From Fennellomyces sp. T-0311 (Eukaryota; Mucoromycota; Mucoromycetes; Mucorales; Lichtheimiaceae): DNA of 64,000 nucleotides. The translations under genes were made by a program, and so were the position numbers. Each line of letters begins with the position of its first letter. Within the stretch, counting starts at the first letter, position 1. Of this stretch, positions 35,634-50,988 are shown in pieces. The stretch spans positions 1,240,001-1,304,000 of the forward strand of contig JALLLT010000004.1 of NCBI GenBank assembly GCA_025266875.1, written 5' to 3'. The notes under the pieces are model-generated. The model searched no databases, had not been told where the DNA came from, and worked only from the letters and a program-made list of their open reading frames with translations.

Positions 35634-37348
35634 TTACATTACAGTGTGCATCTTGAACACACGAACTGAGGCTAGCTTTCTTTGACCATCCCAATTCACC
35701 ATTCTCGTAAAAGAATCGCTACATTTGGCTGCCTTTGCATGTAAATTAAAAGTAGATAATTCACGTTCTGCCTTTGATATGGATGGAAATTCCTTTTGTT
35801 TAGTTGGATCATCCACAAGTGACGCAACCACTTTACGGGAAGTCCTCTGGAGGGAGCTACAGCACTTGGAAACCCATTTCAAATTCTGCGCGCGATTGTC
35901 CTGCCGGTCTCCGTTAAGGTGCTTGACAATAGTTTGCTCTTCACTGTAACCGTCAACGAACGCCTTTGCCACGAGGCGGGATACAGACACCATTAAATAT
36001 TGACGAACGCTTGTCGTGGCGAAGTCTTTGCTTTTCAAATTCTTTTTATCAAGATACATGTACACATAGATATATCCATTCGGCATACAGTGCAAGTTGA
36101 GGAGTGTAAAGTTGTCTACCTTGCGAACGTGGCCCATGTTCGACACTTCGTATTGACTGAACGACCGTCCATTCCACGGGAGCACACCAACTGACTTCCA
36201 TTTTGTCTCTTCAGTAACCGGTGGTAATGGCCGCATTGTAACTTTTCTCGGTCCGTTTCCTTGCTCTTTGCGCATATTTCGTGCTGTGGTTTGTGTTGGA
36301 CCATACGCTCGAATTAAATTTTCGGAACGGGTAACGAATGCGAGGTTCTTGAGAGAATTATCCAGTTTTTCCCCGTTGATGTGATCTGTCTGGAGATTCT
36401 TCCCCCGACGCCTCTCGAAAGACTGTATCACGATGCTGTGTACTTGCATGTTGTGTCGCTTACTTCTTGCTTTTTCTGCATCAATGTCGATATCGGAACA
36501 GAGCTCAACAACCTGATATCCTTGCTCGTTTAGGCGGGGTCGGAGATGTCTTCGTGATATGAGAGTGTAAACATCCCCACTGTCCGAGACAAGGTAACGT
36601 TCGAATGTTAAAGTGTCGTGTACGTTCCTGACAACCGTGTATTTTGTGCCCTGATATAGATTCTCCAGCCTTGCAGTTTCCAGCTGCTGCAACGTAGGCA
36701 AGTCGCATACAGTCAGGTTGTCCAATGCACAATTCTCCTGTTGCCCGTCTTTGTGGAATATGTACTGCTTGTCGCTGTCGAACTGTGGATCCAAGAAGGT
36801 GTACACCATGATTTCCTCCAATTTGAAGGTGGTCTTCTTGTTTTTCGAGACATGAAGTTTGTAATTAGGAGTATTTTTTCCTTTCATCCTCTGCAATAGC
36901 TTGTGCTTTCCAGTAGCATCCGAGCATACATCACCGCGCTTGTTGACAAAGTAGCGGGGAGGCGTGGTGATTGGTAGCCTTGGGTGATGGATCGGGTGCC
37001 ACTCCAGCCGTTCTTTAGTTGTGTGCGCTGTGGACACGTCGTTCTCGAGCTTGACAGCTGACGCGACTGTACGTGAATAAGCTTTAGTATATAAGCTACC
37101 CATATATCCGTTATCCAAACTTACCGTTATTTTCCTTTTTGCAGCCGTCTGTCTTCTCGTTGCCTTTCTGCGGGGAGACAGATTTCTCCTCCTTATTTAT
37201 CAAACCTAGGAAGAATAGCCTTAGTACAAAATGGCACGACTCATGATATTACTGGGCTACCTTGAGGCTCCTCGTTAGTACTAACCTCAGCCATAGGAGC
37301 TGCTTTTCTTGAGACGTGCTTCTTTGCTTTGGAATTGGTCATTGTCAT
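35634..37348 (-). CDS. NUMOD4/HNH-like multi-module protein, copy 3 (HNH core intact)
   Basis: This is the third paralog. The ATG at 37348 gives MTMTNSKAKKHVSRKAAPMA, a phase-1 donor joins GLINKEEKSVSPQKGNEKTD, and the main exon starts AYSRTVASAVKLENDV. Module A: PRYFVNKRGDV, FKLEEIMVYTFLD, YIFHKDGQQENCALDNLTVC. Module B: VVRNVHDTLTFERYLVSD, GDVYTLISRRHLRPRLNEQG and the intact core TDHINGEKLDNSLKNLAFV with TRSENLIRAY (about 36321-36386). Module C: WKSVGVLPWNGRSFSQYEVS, VSRLVAKAFVDGYSE, VKHLNGDRQDNRAQNLKWV. It is closer to copy 1 than copy 2 in module A and in DTLTFERYLV. Module C keeps the His in VKHLNG, which is Arg in copy 2. Likely nuclear or DNA-directed, by inference only. Confidence 0.87.
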
Positions 37349-37749
37349 GTTGCAATTGTGAAGGATGATGTTCTGTAGCAACAAAAGAGGAGGCGTGGGA
37401 GAAGGACAGAAGTCAGCTATATGTTTGTTTGCACATATGACGCAACTTGATGCATTCTTTGGAGATACGGTTTCGAATTGACGGGACTGAGGAATTCAGT
37501 CTTTCAGTGGCCAGTTAATACGCTGAAGTCCCAATTTCGATAGTTACGTCTACAGAATGGATATCACATGTGGGTGCAAGAGCACGCGACTTGAAGGTGC
37601 AAAGCTCGCTAGTTGCGTGTAACCTGTCGGCATGATAGAAGTGCAGGCTGCATTGGTGATTATCGGCACAAAGGTAATGAAAGGCATTTGCAGTGGTGTA
37701 TAAGATACATTGTGTAAGAAAGTTTATTGTGCAGTGTAAGATTGGATTT
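37349..37749. other. Intergenic between ASM 3' end and HNH copy 3 start
   Basis: This is a 400-bp spacer that would include the sphingomyelinase 3'UTR and the promoter of HNH copy 3. No other gene recognised. Confidence 0.5.
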
Positions 37750-40007
37750 CTACAAAAACATGCCATCTTCTGTGCGAGTACGAACGCCCATCAAGTTGAT
37801 ACCACAAGCATGCTCCTCTACGGGTTGTCTTCCTCGCCGACCATCGTACAAGACATCTGGATCATAGTCGCAACGTTGTTCTGACTTGCCGGCACGAATG
37901 CCACAAATCACCGTTGACCGGCATTCGTCATCGCACTCCCGTACAATGGGGGCCGACTTTGTTCGATAGCTCCAGTATTTGTTAAACATTTCAGGATCTT
38001 CTTCCATGGAAACAGTAACATTGTGCCACCATGCTGGTGTCAGCGGTGATGTGGTATCATGTAATGGCGCGATTGACGAATTGTATGCTTCTCTTGCAGA
38101 GTATTCAATGTGCCAGTTCTATCAGATGTAGGTGAGTGATATACGATTTTGTGGTAAAATGCCCACTGCTTCTGCTCACCGGTCCGCTTAACCAAGTATC
38201 GGCTTGGTCCAAATCGGCAATGTACGTGATGGAATCGATCACCTCAAAAGTCTCGGCATCCACTTGATACATTCTGCATAAAGTAAAGTTTAGGATGGGC
38301 TATATATCATCGGGTCACGTGTGCATACCTGAATCCGGGATTCACATTCGAGAAAGGCGTGATGGATGGCGCAACGTATGCCATAGCAATGGCATTTTCT
38401 GCCGTCTGTTCGCCATTGTAGAAAACCTGATACTCATCCCTATAGCGCTTGTCGATCAACAACACTGCAGTGGCATCATGCAAAAAGGACCTACTTATGG
38501 GTGTGACCGTAGAACTGACCGGCAATCACATGCGGGGAATAGCGCTCAACTATTTGATGGAAATAGTTCGAGTAGTCATGGAAACAAGTGATGTCGCCGG
38601 GTGCAATATGGCCAATTATCCACACACGTTCGCCAACGTCTTCAGACTCTTGCAGCTGCAAAATCAGCCACTCCAAGATGCCGTTTGGATCCTGTTTCGC
38701 ATAGAGTTAGTGTATCAAATAACGAAATTAGGTCTTTGAATGGGTACCTTTTCCATTGGGTGTTCATAGAGCCACCAATTCATGGTGTAGCAAAAGTTGG
38801 TGTTGAGACTGATCAGCTTGAGTCCAGCCACAGGTCGTGCCACATAGCTTGCACTGTTGTTTTCCATGTTGGTGATGGTATGATGTGACAGCCAGCCTTG
38901 CCAGCTCTGCGCCAAGCTGCGATAGAGCCAATGCATGTGCAGGTAATGGCGCTCCTCCTCGATGGGGATCTTTGAGGTCTTTACGGGGAACATGTTTGTT
39001 GGGGCCGACTCGTGGTTGCCGACAGCAGGATACAGCATTGTATTGACCAAATCGGGCGAATCAAAGTGTTGATGAAGTAAGCTGTACGAGTGGTCTTGGA
39101 TCAGCTGCGTCTTGATGGTGGGCAACGTGGACCACACCTCGTGGGGAGGCACATCGCCCGTCATTATACCAAAGGCGATATCGGGGGCGACGGTGGGGAT
39201 GTACTCGAGCAGGGATTCGATGGTGCTGATGGGGGTGTCGCAGCTGTACTCGCCCCATATGGACGCTGGCTTTGTGACATTGGTATAGTCTGTGTATGCA
39301 GGACGACAACAGATGGGTTTGTCGCAAAAGGCTTCAGCTCCAGGCTCGTACTCTGGATCCACGTGCCAGTCGCTGAGATGCAATACACTAAATGTCCTGC
39401 CCGACGGCTTGTATTCCGGAAGCGTTGCAGGCTTTGGCTTGGGAAAAGTGACATTCCATGCTTCTACTTCAGGGTATGGGCAACTGTTCAGCACCGCTGC
39501 GCATAGCAAGTGTCCGTCTCGCCCTGAAACAGTCATTGTCTAAGAACAAATCGTTGAGTTCATTCAAATGTCCAATGTCCTTGTCGCAACATCCCCCATG
39601 CTACCCAGGCGTTACCCGCAGCACTTTACGGACGATCGGCGCTTGTTCTTTAATAACACCTATGCACTGTGGTGGCAGGCTGTTAGCAAGAGCAGACACC
39701 GTTGGAGCTTTCCCCCCCTGTTACGTACAACGTCGGTATCGACCTTTTGTGTCCGTTGACATACTCGCACCAGCGCCCCAATGAGCATGGCTTCTGACAT
39801 GTAGGAGAGATTCTTGACCATTTGCAAGAGAGAGATACATTTTGCGCATGACATGGCCTGGGAGTCAGCTTGCAGCCATTGCTGGGTAGCCGAGTACAGC
39901 TCGTCTTCCACCAGCGCTTCTGGCTGGCGGAAGGGCGTCTGCAGGTCAGAAGTGGCTATGCCCAGCAAGCATGATATGGAGGCAAACAGTAGAGTGGAAA
40001 AGCGCAT
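37750..40007 (-). CDS. Acid sphingomyelinase-type phosphodiesterase (saposin B + metallophosphatase)
   Basis: This is a secreted or vacuolar enzyme that hydrolyses sphingomyelin-like phospholipids. The start at 40007 yields a signal peptide (MRFSTLLFASISCLLGIATS). A saposin-type domain follows: CAKCISLLQMVKNL, then GVIKEQAPIVRKVLR joined across an intron to TMTVSGRDGHLLCAAVLNSC. The catalytic domain holds the two-metal motifs SVLHLSDWHVDPEYEPGAEA, GIMTGDVPPHEVW, LYPAVGNHESAPTNMFPVKT, VWIIGHIAPGD and VIAGQFYGHTHK. The C-terminal part reads YVAPSITPFSNVNPGFR and EYSAREAYN and ends EDGMFL. Domain order and length (about 620 residues) are normal for the family. It has about six introns. It lies head-to-tail with RRP9 88 bp upstream. 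Confidence 0.93.
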
Positions 40008-40094
40008 AAAGGAAAAAGAGAAGAGAGAGATAAGACGACGGCAGGTTTCAGAAGCCAAGTGGAAATTAAATTGGCATGGTCAGACGACACATCT

Positions 40095-41951
40095 TTATTT
40101 TTTGGCGACTTCAGGCAGTTCTATGATCTTTGTAGCGTTCTTGACGCCGTTTTTTAAGCGTAGCCAGCGGCCCGTCTTGAGCTCTTGACCCACGCCTACA
40201 GCCAGAAGCGTCCGATTGGATGGGAACACCGTCTTGATTTCGATGCTGTTGACAACACCCGCCACGGGGACTTTTGCCACCTCCGCAAAACTCTTGTTGT
40301 CCTGTGCGATTTTCCAGAACCGCACGAATCCGTCCCACGAACCAGAAACAAAGAGGTCCGAATACCGCAACGACGCAACTGCAGTGATCCAATACGCTGT
40401 TCCGATTTCGCCTTCGCTTTCACTTGCGACCACGTTGACGCCGTGTGCAGGTGAGCATGAGAACACGGGCTTTTTCCGTCCGATATCCCACAGCGATATC
40501 ACGCTATAGCACAACCGAAAACCTTGTTTAGCATTGAAAAGTGACCTCATCGTCCATGCAAAACGTACCCGCCATCACCACCTGTCACAAACATCTTTTC
40601 GTCGATCTGTGCGATACAATCCAACGAACCCTCCACGAACCGCGGTGCCCCGTTCTCCAGCTTCTCTTTGCTAGAAATGCCGCCTCGATACACCAACTGA
40701 CTTTCATCCACAATCTTCCACATTCTAGCCGTCTTGTCGCGGCCACCAACAGTGACGCACCGTTCGCGGCCTAGGGTATCAATATCTCCAATTTGGTCCT
40801 GATGGCCAAATAAGGTTTCCATGTATGCACGTTCATCTATGTTCCACAGCTTGATGGTTCGGTCCCATGATGCAGAGTAAAGTTGATGATGACCTTTGCG
40901 GAATGCCAAGCCCTGATTGTTTGCATTGTGTGAGTGCATGGTATAAATCCACTTGCTTTTTTTTCCTTTACCGAAATTGTGTCTTTGTGTTGCTTGAATG
41001 AAACGATATGCTGATTGTCTTTTACGGACCATATGTTGATATGACGATCTCGTCCACCGCTGGCAAGATATTCGCCGTCTGAGCTCATTGCTAAGCACAA
41101 TATATGATCCGTATGTCCCACATATTCCTTGACGCCCTTCCGACCGCCGGGAAATACATGCAGCTTTTGTAATGTGTTCATGTCCCCTAGTTACACGGTT
41201 AGCAACTGTTTCTAACAGCAAGTTTTGTTGCGATAGTTACATTTAATGATGGAACCATCTTTGGATGCTGTGTAGAGAATTGAGCCGTTTTCGGAAAATG
41301 CAACTGCAGTGACGGCCAACTGGTGGCCTCTTTTCGATTTTATGCTGCTTTCGTCGATAGATGCATAATCAAACTATTCAAAGCATGATATTCAGCATGC
41401 CTGCTTTTCAATCCCATAATCCACATACTGTATCTGCAACTCTTCGATGTAATCTGCCTTCGATTTCATCCTAATTCCAAACATCAGCAAGTTATTTTCT
41501 CGAAAAGATAGAAAGCAGGCCAACATACCTCGTCCTTCTTTAACCGCTCTGCAATCAAATCACGATCGAGATCAGCAGCGTCGAAACCACCGAGATCCTC
41601 TAATAACAATAAGATTGTTAATCGATTTCGCTGCCCAAAGTAATAAAGATCAGAAAAGATCGCACCTTCAAGGCCTTCTTGGATCTTGCCCAGATACGCC
41701 TTTGCCAATCGGACACGTTTCTCAGCAGCTGTTTCCTCAATCTCTTCTTCGGACGATTCGGATTCACCAGCTGACAGATTCATAGTGTCGATGCCACCTT
41801 CTTCGTCACTTTCTTCAATGTCGCTGTCATGTTTTTTGCCGTTTGTTTGTCGTTGCCGTTTCGGTGTAACAGGTTTGTTCTGTGTTCGTGGTTTCGGCGG
41901 TCCGGTGCGTTTCCTCTTGCGAGTGGCGGTGGCGAAGAAGGAATCCTGCAT
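40095..41951 (-). CDS. RRP9: U3 snoRNP WD40 protein Rrp9/U3-55K
   Basis: This is a nucleolar protein that binds the box B/C motif of U3 snoRNA and acts in 18S rRNA processing. The start at 41951 gives MQDSFFATATRKRKRTGPPK, basic and nuclear-targeted, then an acidic stretch (SDIEESDEEGG). Conserved Rrp9 helices follow: EKRVRLAKAYLGKIQEG, FDAADLDRDLIAERLKKDE and DEIEGRLHRRVADT. The WD repeats include HTDHILCLAMSSDGEYLASG, GRDRHINIWSVKDNQHIV, FRKGHHQLYSASWDRTIKLW, CVTVGGRDKTARMWKI and DLFVSGSWDGFVRFWKI. The tail is KNATKIIELPEVAKK. About seven short introns. It follows UPF1 on the same strand. Confidence 0.93.
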
Positions 41952-42327
41952 TGTGAAAGGTGTTGTATAAAAAAATGCGGCTTTTTTTTCGATGTGGTCA
42001 AAAATTATTTCGGAACGGAATTTCAGCCACTGGTTACTATGATGGGTTGGCATGGCAGCAGCATAAACTTTTCTTTCTGACAAAGCATCCGTTTATTCAT
42101 TGGCACAATGCTTTGTTAAGGAAGAAGCAGAGACAACGCTCGAATGAATCGATCCATTCGTCCCAACTTGAGCTGACACGGCTATATAGAAAAAAAGTAA
42201 AATAAAAAATTGGGACAATCTTTTGCTGTCTTGCACGCGCGAATTCGTGACGATGAGCCCAATTTGGGAGGAAGGGGGGCCAATCCATCCTTGGAACCAA
42301 CAGAGAGATCTGACCAATCTATCTCTC
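41952..42327. other. Spacer between UPF1 stop and RRP9 start
   Basis: This 376-bp stretch would carry the UPF1 3'UTR and RRP9 promoter. A pyrimidine/purine tract lies near 42190-42220. No gene recognised. Confidence 0.5.
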
Positions 42328-46071
<3,744 letters not shown>

Positions 46072-48923
46072 TGCCGAAAGACATGGCCGGAACCGCCTGT
46101 GGCCGCAACTACAAACGAACATTTTCGAGTCACAATCCGGCTGAATAGTTTTACCGTGATTGCTTGACCCACCTTGTTTGCTGCGTGCAGTGTAACTAAC
46201 GAAAAAAAAATAAGTGGTGTCAGCTCGCCTCAGAGTAAACAATCATGTGCAACTGGGTTTTTCGAACATTGCGCCTTTGCATGCTTGACAGACAGATCAC
46301 CAAACGCTTTGTGCCTGATTGCTGTACAGGATTTGGATAGTCTGTACTAAACTCTAATTTCAAGCATGAGTAATGATATTATCGAGAGCTTCTGGCTTGC
46401 AAAGCCGTTACTTTGACAGGATGTGCAATTGGGTACACGCAACATATTGTCCATTGAATGCTATGTATCTATTGTGGCCACAGCTTACTTTACTACACAA
46501 GCATTTGTATTCAATGACCGCATAATCACCTACGCTTCTTTCCCACTCTTTTCTTTTTCCCAAGGTTTATCTTTTTAAAGCACCCTCTGGAACAAAACTA
46601 TTGAGTCCATAGACACTTTGAGTGATACTTTGTTAATGTCGGTTGTAACAGGCATTCAAAAGCCAATTCGATGCTTAAAGTACTATCGAAAAAGCCGAGC
46701 AGTCTCTTGACGAGTCGAATTCCCATTGGCTGCGCTTCGTTTATGTCGTAAGCATATTGAAACTTTCAATCAAATCCTGACGGCTACTGTGTCTTACTTT
46801 CCTGACATTTCTATAACTACATGACTTTCGGCGGGAAACAGGCACAGAAGCTCACTTGAGTTACTAAGTTCAATCATGGATGGGCTACGAAGACTAACCA
46901 CATATACCTATAACAATATATCGTTCAAAATATCGCCCAAATAAACGCATTCATTAGTACATCCCATTTATCAGCAATACGGATACACAAGATGGCCACT
47001 TTTGCAGCACAATTGTAAATCAGGTGAAGTGGTAGCAGCAAAGCCATTCTGCTCGGGTGGGGGATGCATTTTTCATATCAGCAAGAGATTTGCAACCAGA
47101 GCATGTACAAGCGATACGAGCAGAATCCGCACAGTTAATGACTGCAATTAAAGTAATGTACAGGCTAATACGCAACAAATTTGAAAACTCGGTGTGGCAT
47201 CAAAGCACGTATATAGCATGCTCTAAATATTTTGCATTAAGTGTAAAGAGCGCACCATTAACCGGTAGGATACGCTTTATCGTATTATCCTTTTCGATAG
47301 ACAAAGCTTACATTATCTATTCACAGAAGCACACATGGAATAGCCAGTACCAAGGAAGTGGCCTCCATGCGAAAAGTGGATTTACCGCGCTCATTTGGTA
47401 GGATAAAAAACGCACCTAGGTATACAAATGTTTACAGTAGTAACCATGATTATTCCATACAGCCCATAAGCAGGAAACGTCAATAGTCAACCAGGATGAA
47501 GTTCTAAGCATCTCGTTTTCCATCAAAGTTCCTCCAGTGCCAACTGAAAAGTACCATCTGTCGAAGGATTGCACTTATTATAATCAACATTTTGTATCAT
47601 AAAGTTAAACAACGAAACGCGACTCAACACATGGTGTACCACAGTCGCTTTGGAATAGTGCTTCAGTTAGCGCAATTAGAGGTACGAAGCAGAAGTAGCT
47701 AGAGATTATGTGCGCGAAACTGGGGGCTGTTCAGGAATCCTATCCCCGTGAACTCAATATACGTGGCATCTACGCTGGTGTACCTAGGCCTACAAAGAAG
47801 AGCATATACTGACTTGCACACTAGTGATTGGGTAGCGCCGGACCCAAGGCGTGTATGGCGATAAAGCGATGATACTGCCACTCATGTGGGCCTCTGATCA
47901 TACGACAATAAGTGGGAATCAACGAGAAAAAATCTTAGCCGATATACCTAAAATTTTGATATTTTGAAAGCGCTATGTATTATGAAAAAGAAACTAGCTG
48001 TCGTCATGTCACACGTAATATACCTAGCAGATATCGTGATAAAAAAGAACTTGGTGCGACTCGTTTACTTACATGTTCGCCGGTAATGAAAGCGAAGTTT
48101 CTTAAAGCAGCAAATGGATATGAATAGCAAAATAAAGTATATTTCATCATTGCCTTGACTTGACTTTCGAACCATTCAAAAAAGAAAAGCAATATTATAA
48201 ATGTGCTCTATTTATTGCTAGTTACAGGTTAATTCGTCTAAAACTATAATTTTAGAACTTATTCGTTGAAAGGTTTATCGAACTACACTTACGACTGTGT
48301 ACCTGCCTTGGCAACCTATACGGCTGATCTTCCGTAGCAGAGATTCGGAATTTGAGTGTCGCGGCATTGAGCAAAGTATTAATGTATTCAACCGAAATGT
48401 GAACCAGCTGTTCAGTATTACTTTCTCAATTCCATCGATAGGTATGATCCTTCGTCATAGTACTTTTCACGCACCTTGTATTGCTTCAGCAGGAAAAGCA
48501 TTCGCTGCTCATAATAACTACAAGAAGACAACAGCAGAAGCAATCTTCACCGAATTTGGACGGATGCTCACGCAACATGCACTGTATCGAAATCGCTTAC
48601 AACACCATGAATAGGCACGCAACCCATTGATTTGCCGCGTTCGCCCAGGAAGATATTAGTTATGATAGGCATCAATAAAAAAAAGCTGCAGAGGTGACTC
48701 TAGATGAAATATTATGCACCCAAGTTTTCTGGGACAAAATGTCGTCATACAACTCCTAAACTCAGTTGGTCACCATGCTAACTAGACAATGGAGCGCCTG
48801 TATCACTTTTTCGGTAGCACGATTTTTTCATTGATTCCTTTTCCCCAATCACGTCTTTGTCTTGTTCATAAAATTCCCGGTCGGCGCGGGCATTCATCTT
48901 AAACAAAAGCAAGAGCAGCAAAA
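46072..48923. other. Gene-free 2.8-kb stretch between UPF1 and CCZ1
   Basis: This is the divergent upstream region of UPF1 and CCZ1. Open frames at 47057-47401 and 48297-48614 (+) are isolated, lack splice partners and match nothing I know; they could be decayed fragments. No RNA gene was seen. Confidence 0.4.
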
Positions 48924-50968
48924 ATGAGCAGCGCTTCGATAACGACGACGACGACGACACGAAGCAACATGCCGACCCTCGGACGAACACCTCCCACACT
49001 ATCTTACTTTTGCGTATACAATCCGTCGCTGGCACAATCGGAAGAAAATCCCAAAGATCAAATCCTGTACTATACTGCGCAAAAAGTAGTTCCGGCCGAT
49101 GTCAAGATGAAGCAAGTTGGATTAGCTCAAGCGCTTGTCAATTTCAGCTCGTACGTTTCGAATGGTTCTTTTGTTGTATCACTGCTAAAATTTAGTGTAG
49201 AGCGTTTTCACCTTCGCAACCAGCGCAAAACGTTCATTCACAAAAGAATCGACTTGTGTTCTTGCAACCTGAACCTGGGTTCTGGCTGCACATGTGCATC
49301 GAATTGGGAGTGTTGCGAAAGCAGGTCAAGGACAACAAGGGCAAAGAGAAACTCGTAACGGAATATCTGGATTCTCAGTTGAATGATCGAGCGATTGAAG
49401 CTGTTCTAAAGTTGGGATACGAGCAGTTCAAGCTGCTGAACGGCACCATGACGTCCATCTTGGATATCTTAGATCGGCGTGTTCTCAGACATCGCATTGA
49501 GGAGTTCTTTTCGGAATGGATCTGGCAGTGGGACTTTGATCGGCTGGATCGGATGGTGTTTTCCGGGGTATTTAATGGTGTCCCGATACTCCAGCCGTTG
49601 CCATGCAAACAGCAGATCCAGGAACTTGATCATGCGTTGCAAAAGGAACACGAGGTGGCGCACGTGATGGTCTTGGATGGGGATAGACTTGTCTATCGCT
49701 CAGACACTTTGAGTATCGTCGATGTTCGTGCCCTGCGGAAGTACGTGTGCCAGCAAATGCAGCAACAAGAACAACAGGAGCACCCCGTGGCGGCTAAAAA
49801 AGAAAAGGCATGCTATCCTTCTGTTAAAGTGATATACGTATTCACCTCCATCACCTCGATAGTTATCTGGATTCAAGTCGTTCACAAAGTCCTTGTCAAA
49901 TACCCATATTCTCAATTATTTTACTTCCAACAACGATGAAGCTGAAGCCAAGCCAGATATATCAGATGCAGAATCAGACCACGAAGCTTCTTCCAACGCT
50001 GAGCGTACGACACCTCTGCACGGTGAATTCCATGATATCGTTCGAGTTTACTTGAGCAGCAGGTCAGAACTCGCCATGGAGGAGCAAGAGTTGTTGGAAG
50101 AGTATCTCTTGGTGATGTACAAGGTAAAACAAGAACGATACACGTCATCGACTTTGCTAATGTATACAAAGTAGCATGAAGGTGGCCTCCTATGGAGCTT
50201 TCTGATACCCTCATTTGCTGATGGGGCGGATGAATTCGTTACAAGTACCACGAGCCTGCTTGAACTAGAAGATTTCCTTATGGGACATCAATTTGATATG
50301 ATTGCCACCGCATTTAAGGAGGAAAGCAAGCAAGAAAAGAGGTATAGCGCATCGCCATATCCGTGTCAGGAGCTCTAAGCATCTCTTTGAGCAGCTTATC
50401 TTTAGGAAAGCAGTTCCGATGTTTCTATTACAACAATTCGACGCTAAATATGCGATCCAATTTGATGGAACAGCGAAAAGACTCTTTTGCAGTTAGCAAC
50501 GACATGTTCTTGCAACTTCTTGATCTTAAGAATGACCTTGAAACGTAAGTTGAGCATATTGGTCTTGCCCGAGTACCCATCGTGACACACACACACGTCT
50601 AGTCTTCCAAATACCACCGAGGTTTACACGCGCTCTACGTCGAACTACTGGATAGCATCACGCCGGATATATGACAACAAGCACGCGCCTCGGAGACACT
50701 CAATGCAAGCCGAGACAGAAACCGATGCAACGAGTGATCATCAGGAGCCGCCCACGGAAGACGAAGACGATGAAGTGGTTCCACCGAGAAGATGCGGGCC
50801 CGACGACTACACGGAAATGTACCTGATTGCAGCAAAGAAAGATACGTCGCTAGCGGATGTCGAGGGTATATGCGTCTGTGTTTTATTTGCAAAAGGGAGG
50901 CTAATACATGAATATGCGTAGAAACCATTCGACGAATGACGGTATCAGCCATGGAGTTGTGTGGGTAG
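48924..50968 (+). CDS. CCZ1: Vacuolar fusion protein Ccz1 (Mon1-Ccz1 Rab7 GEF subunit)
   Basis: This is a subunit of the Mon1-Ccz1 exchange factor that activates Rab7/Ypt7 on late endosomes and vacuoles. Exon 1 holds the longin-type start (PTLSYFCVYNPSLAQSEENP, KDQILYYTAQKVVPADVKMK, QVGLAQALVNFSS). Next exons: NRLVFLQPEPGFWLHMCIEL, NDRAIEAVLKLGYEQFKLLN, WQWDFDRLDRMVFSGVFNGV. The middle is low-complexity (QQMQQQEQQEH). Then come FHDIVRVYLSSRSELAMEEQ, GGLLWSFLIPSFADGADEF and SKQFRCFYYNNSTLNMRSNL-like sequence (here GKQFRCFYYNN), typical of the C-terminal longin region. The last exon reads ETIRRMTVSAMELCG after a phase-1 junction. The start could also be the Met at 48969. Convergent with the MT-A70 gene, 20 bp between stop codons. 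Confidence 0.88.
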
Positions 50969-50988
50969 AATAAGAAACTATGTACATT

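Noticed and set aside
26854..37348. HNH genes as group I intron homing endonucleases
   Set aside because: They are stand-alone nuclear genes with spliceosomal introns and three modules. No group I intron core or rRNA host gene surrounds them.
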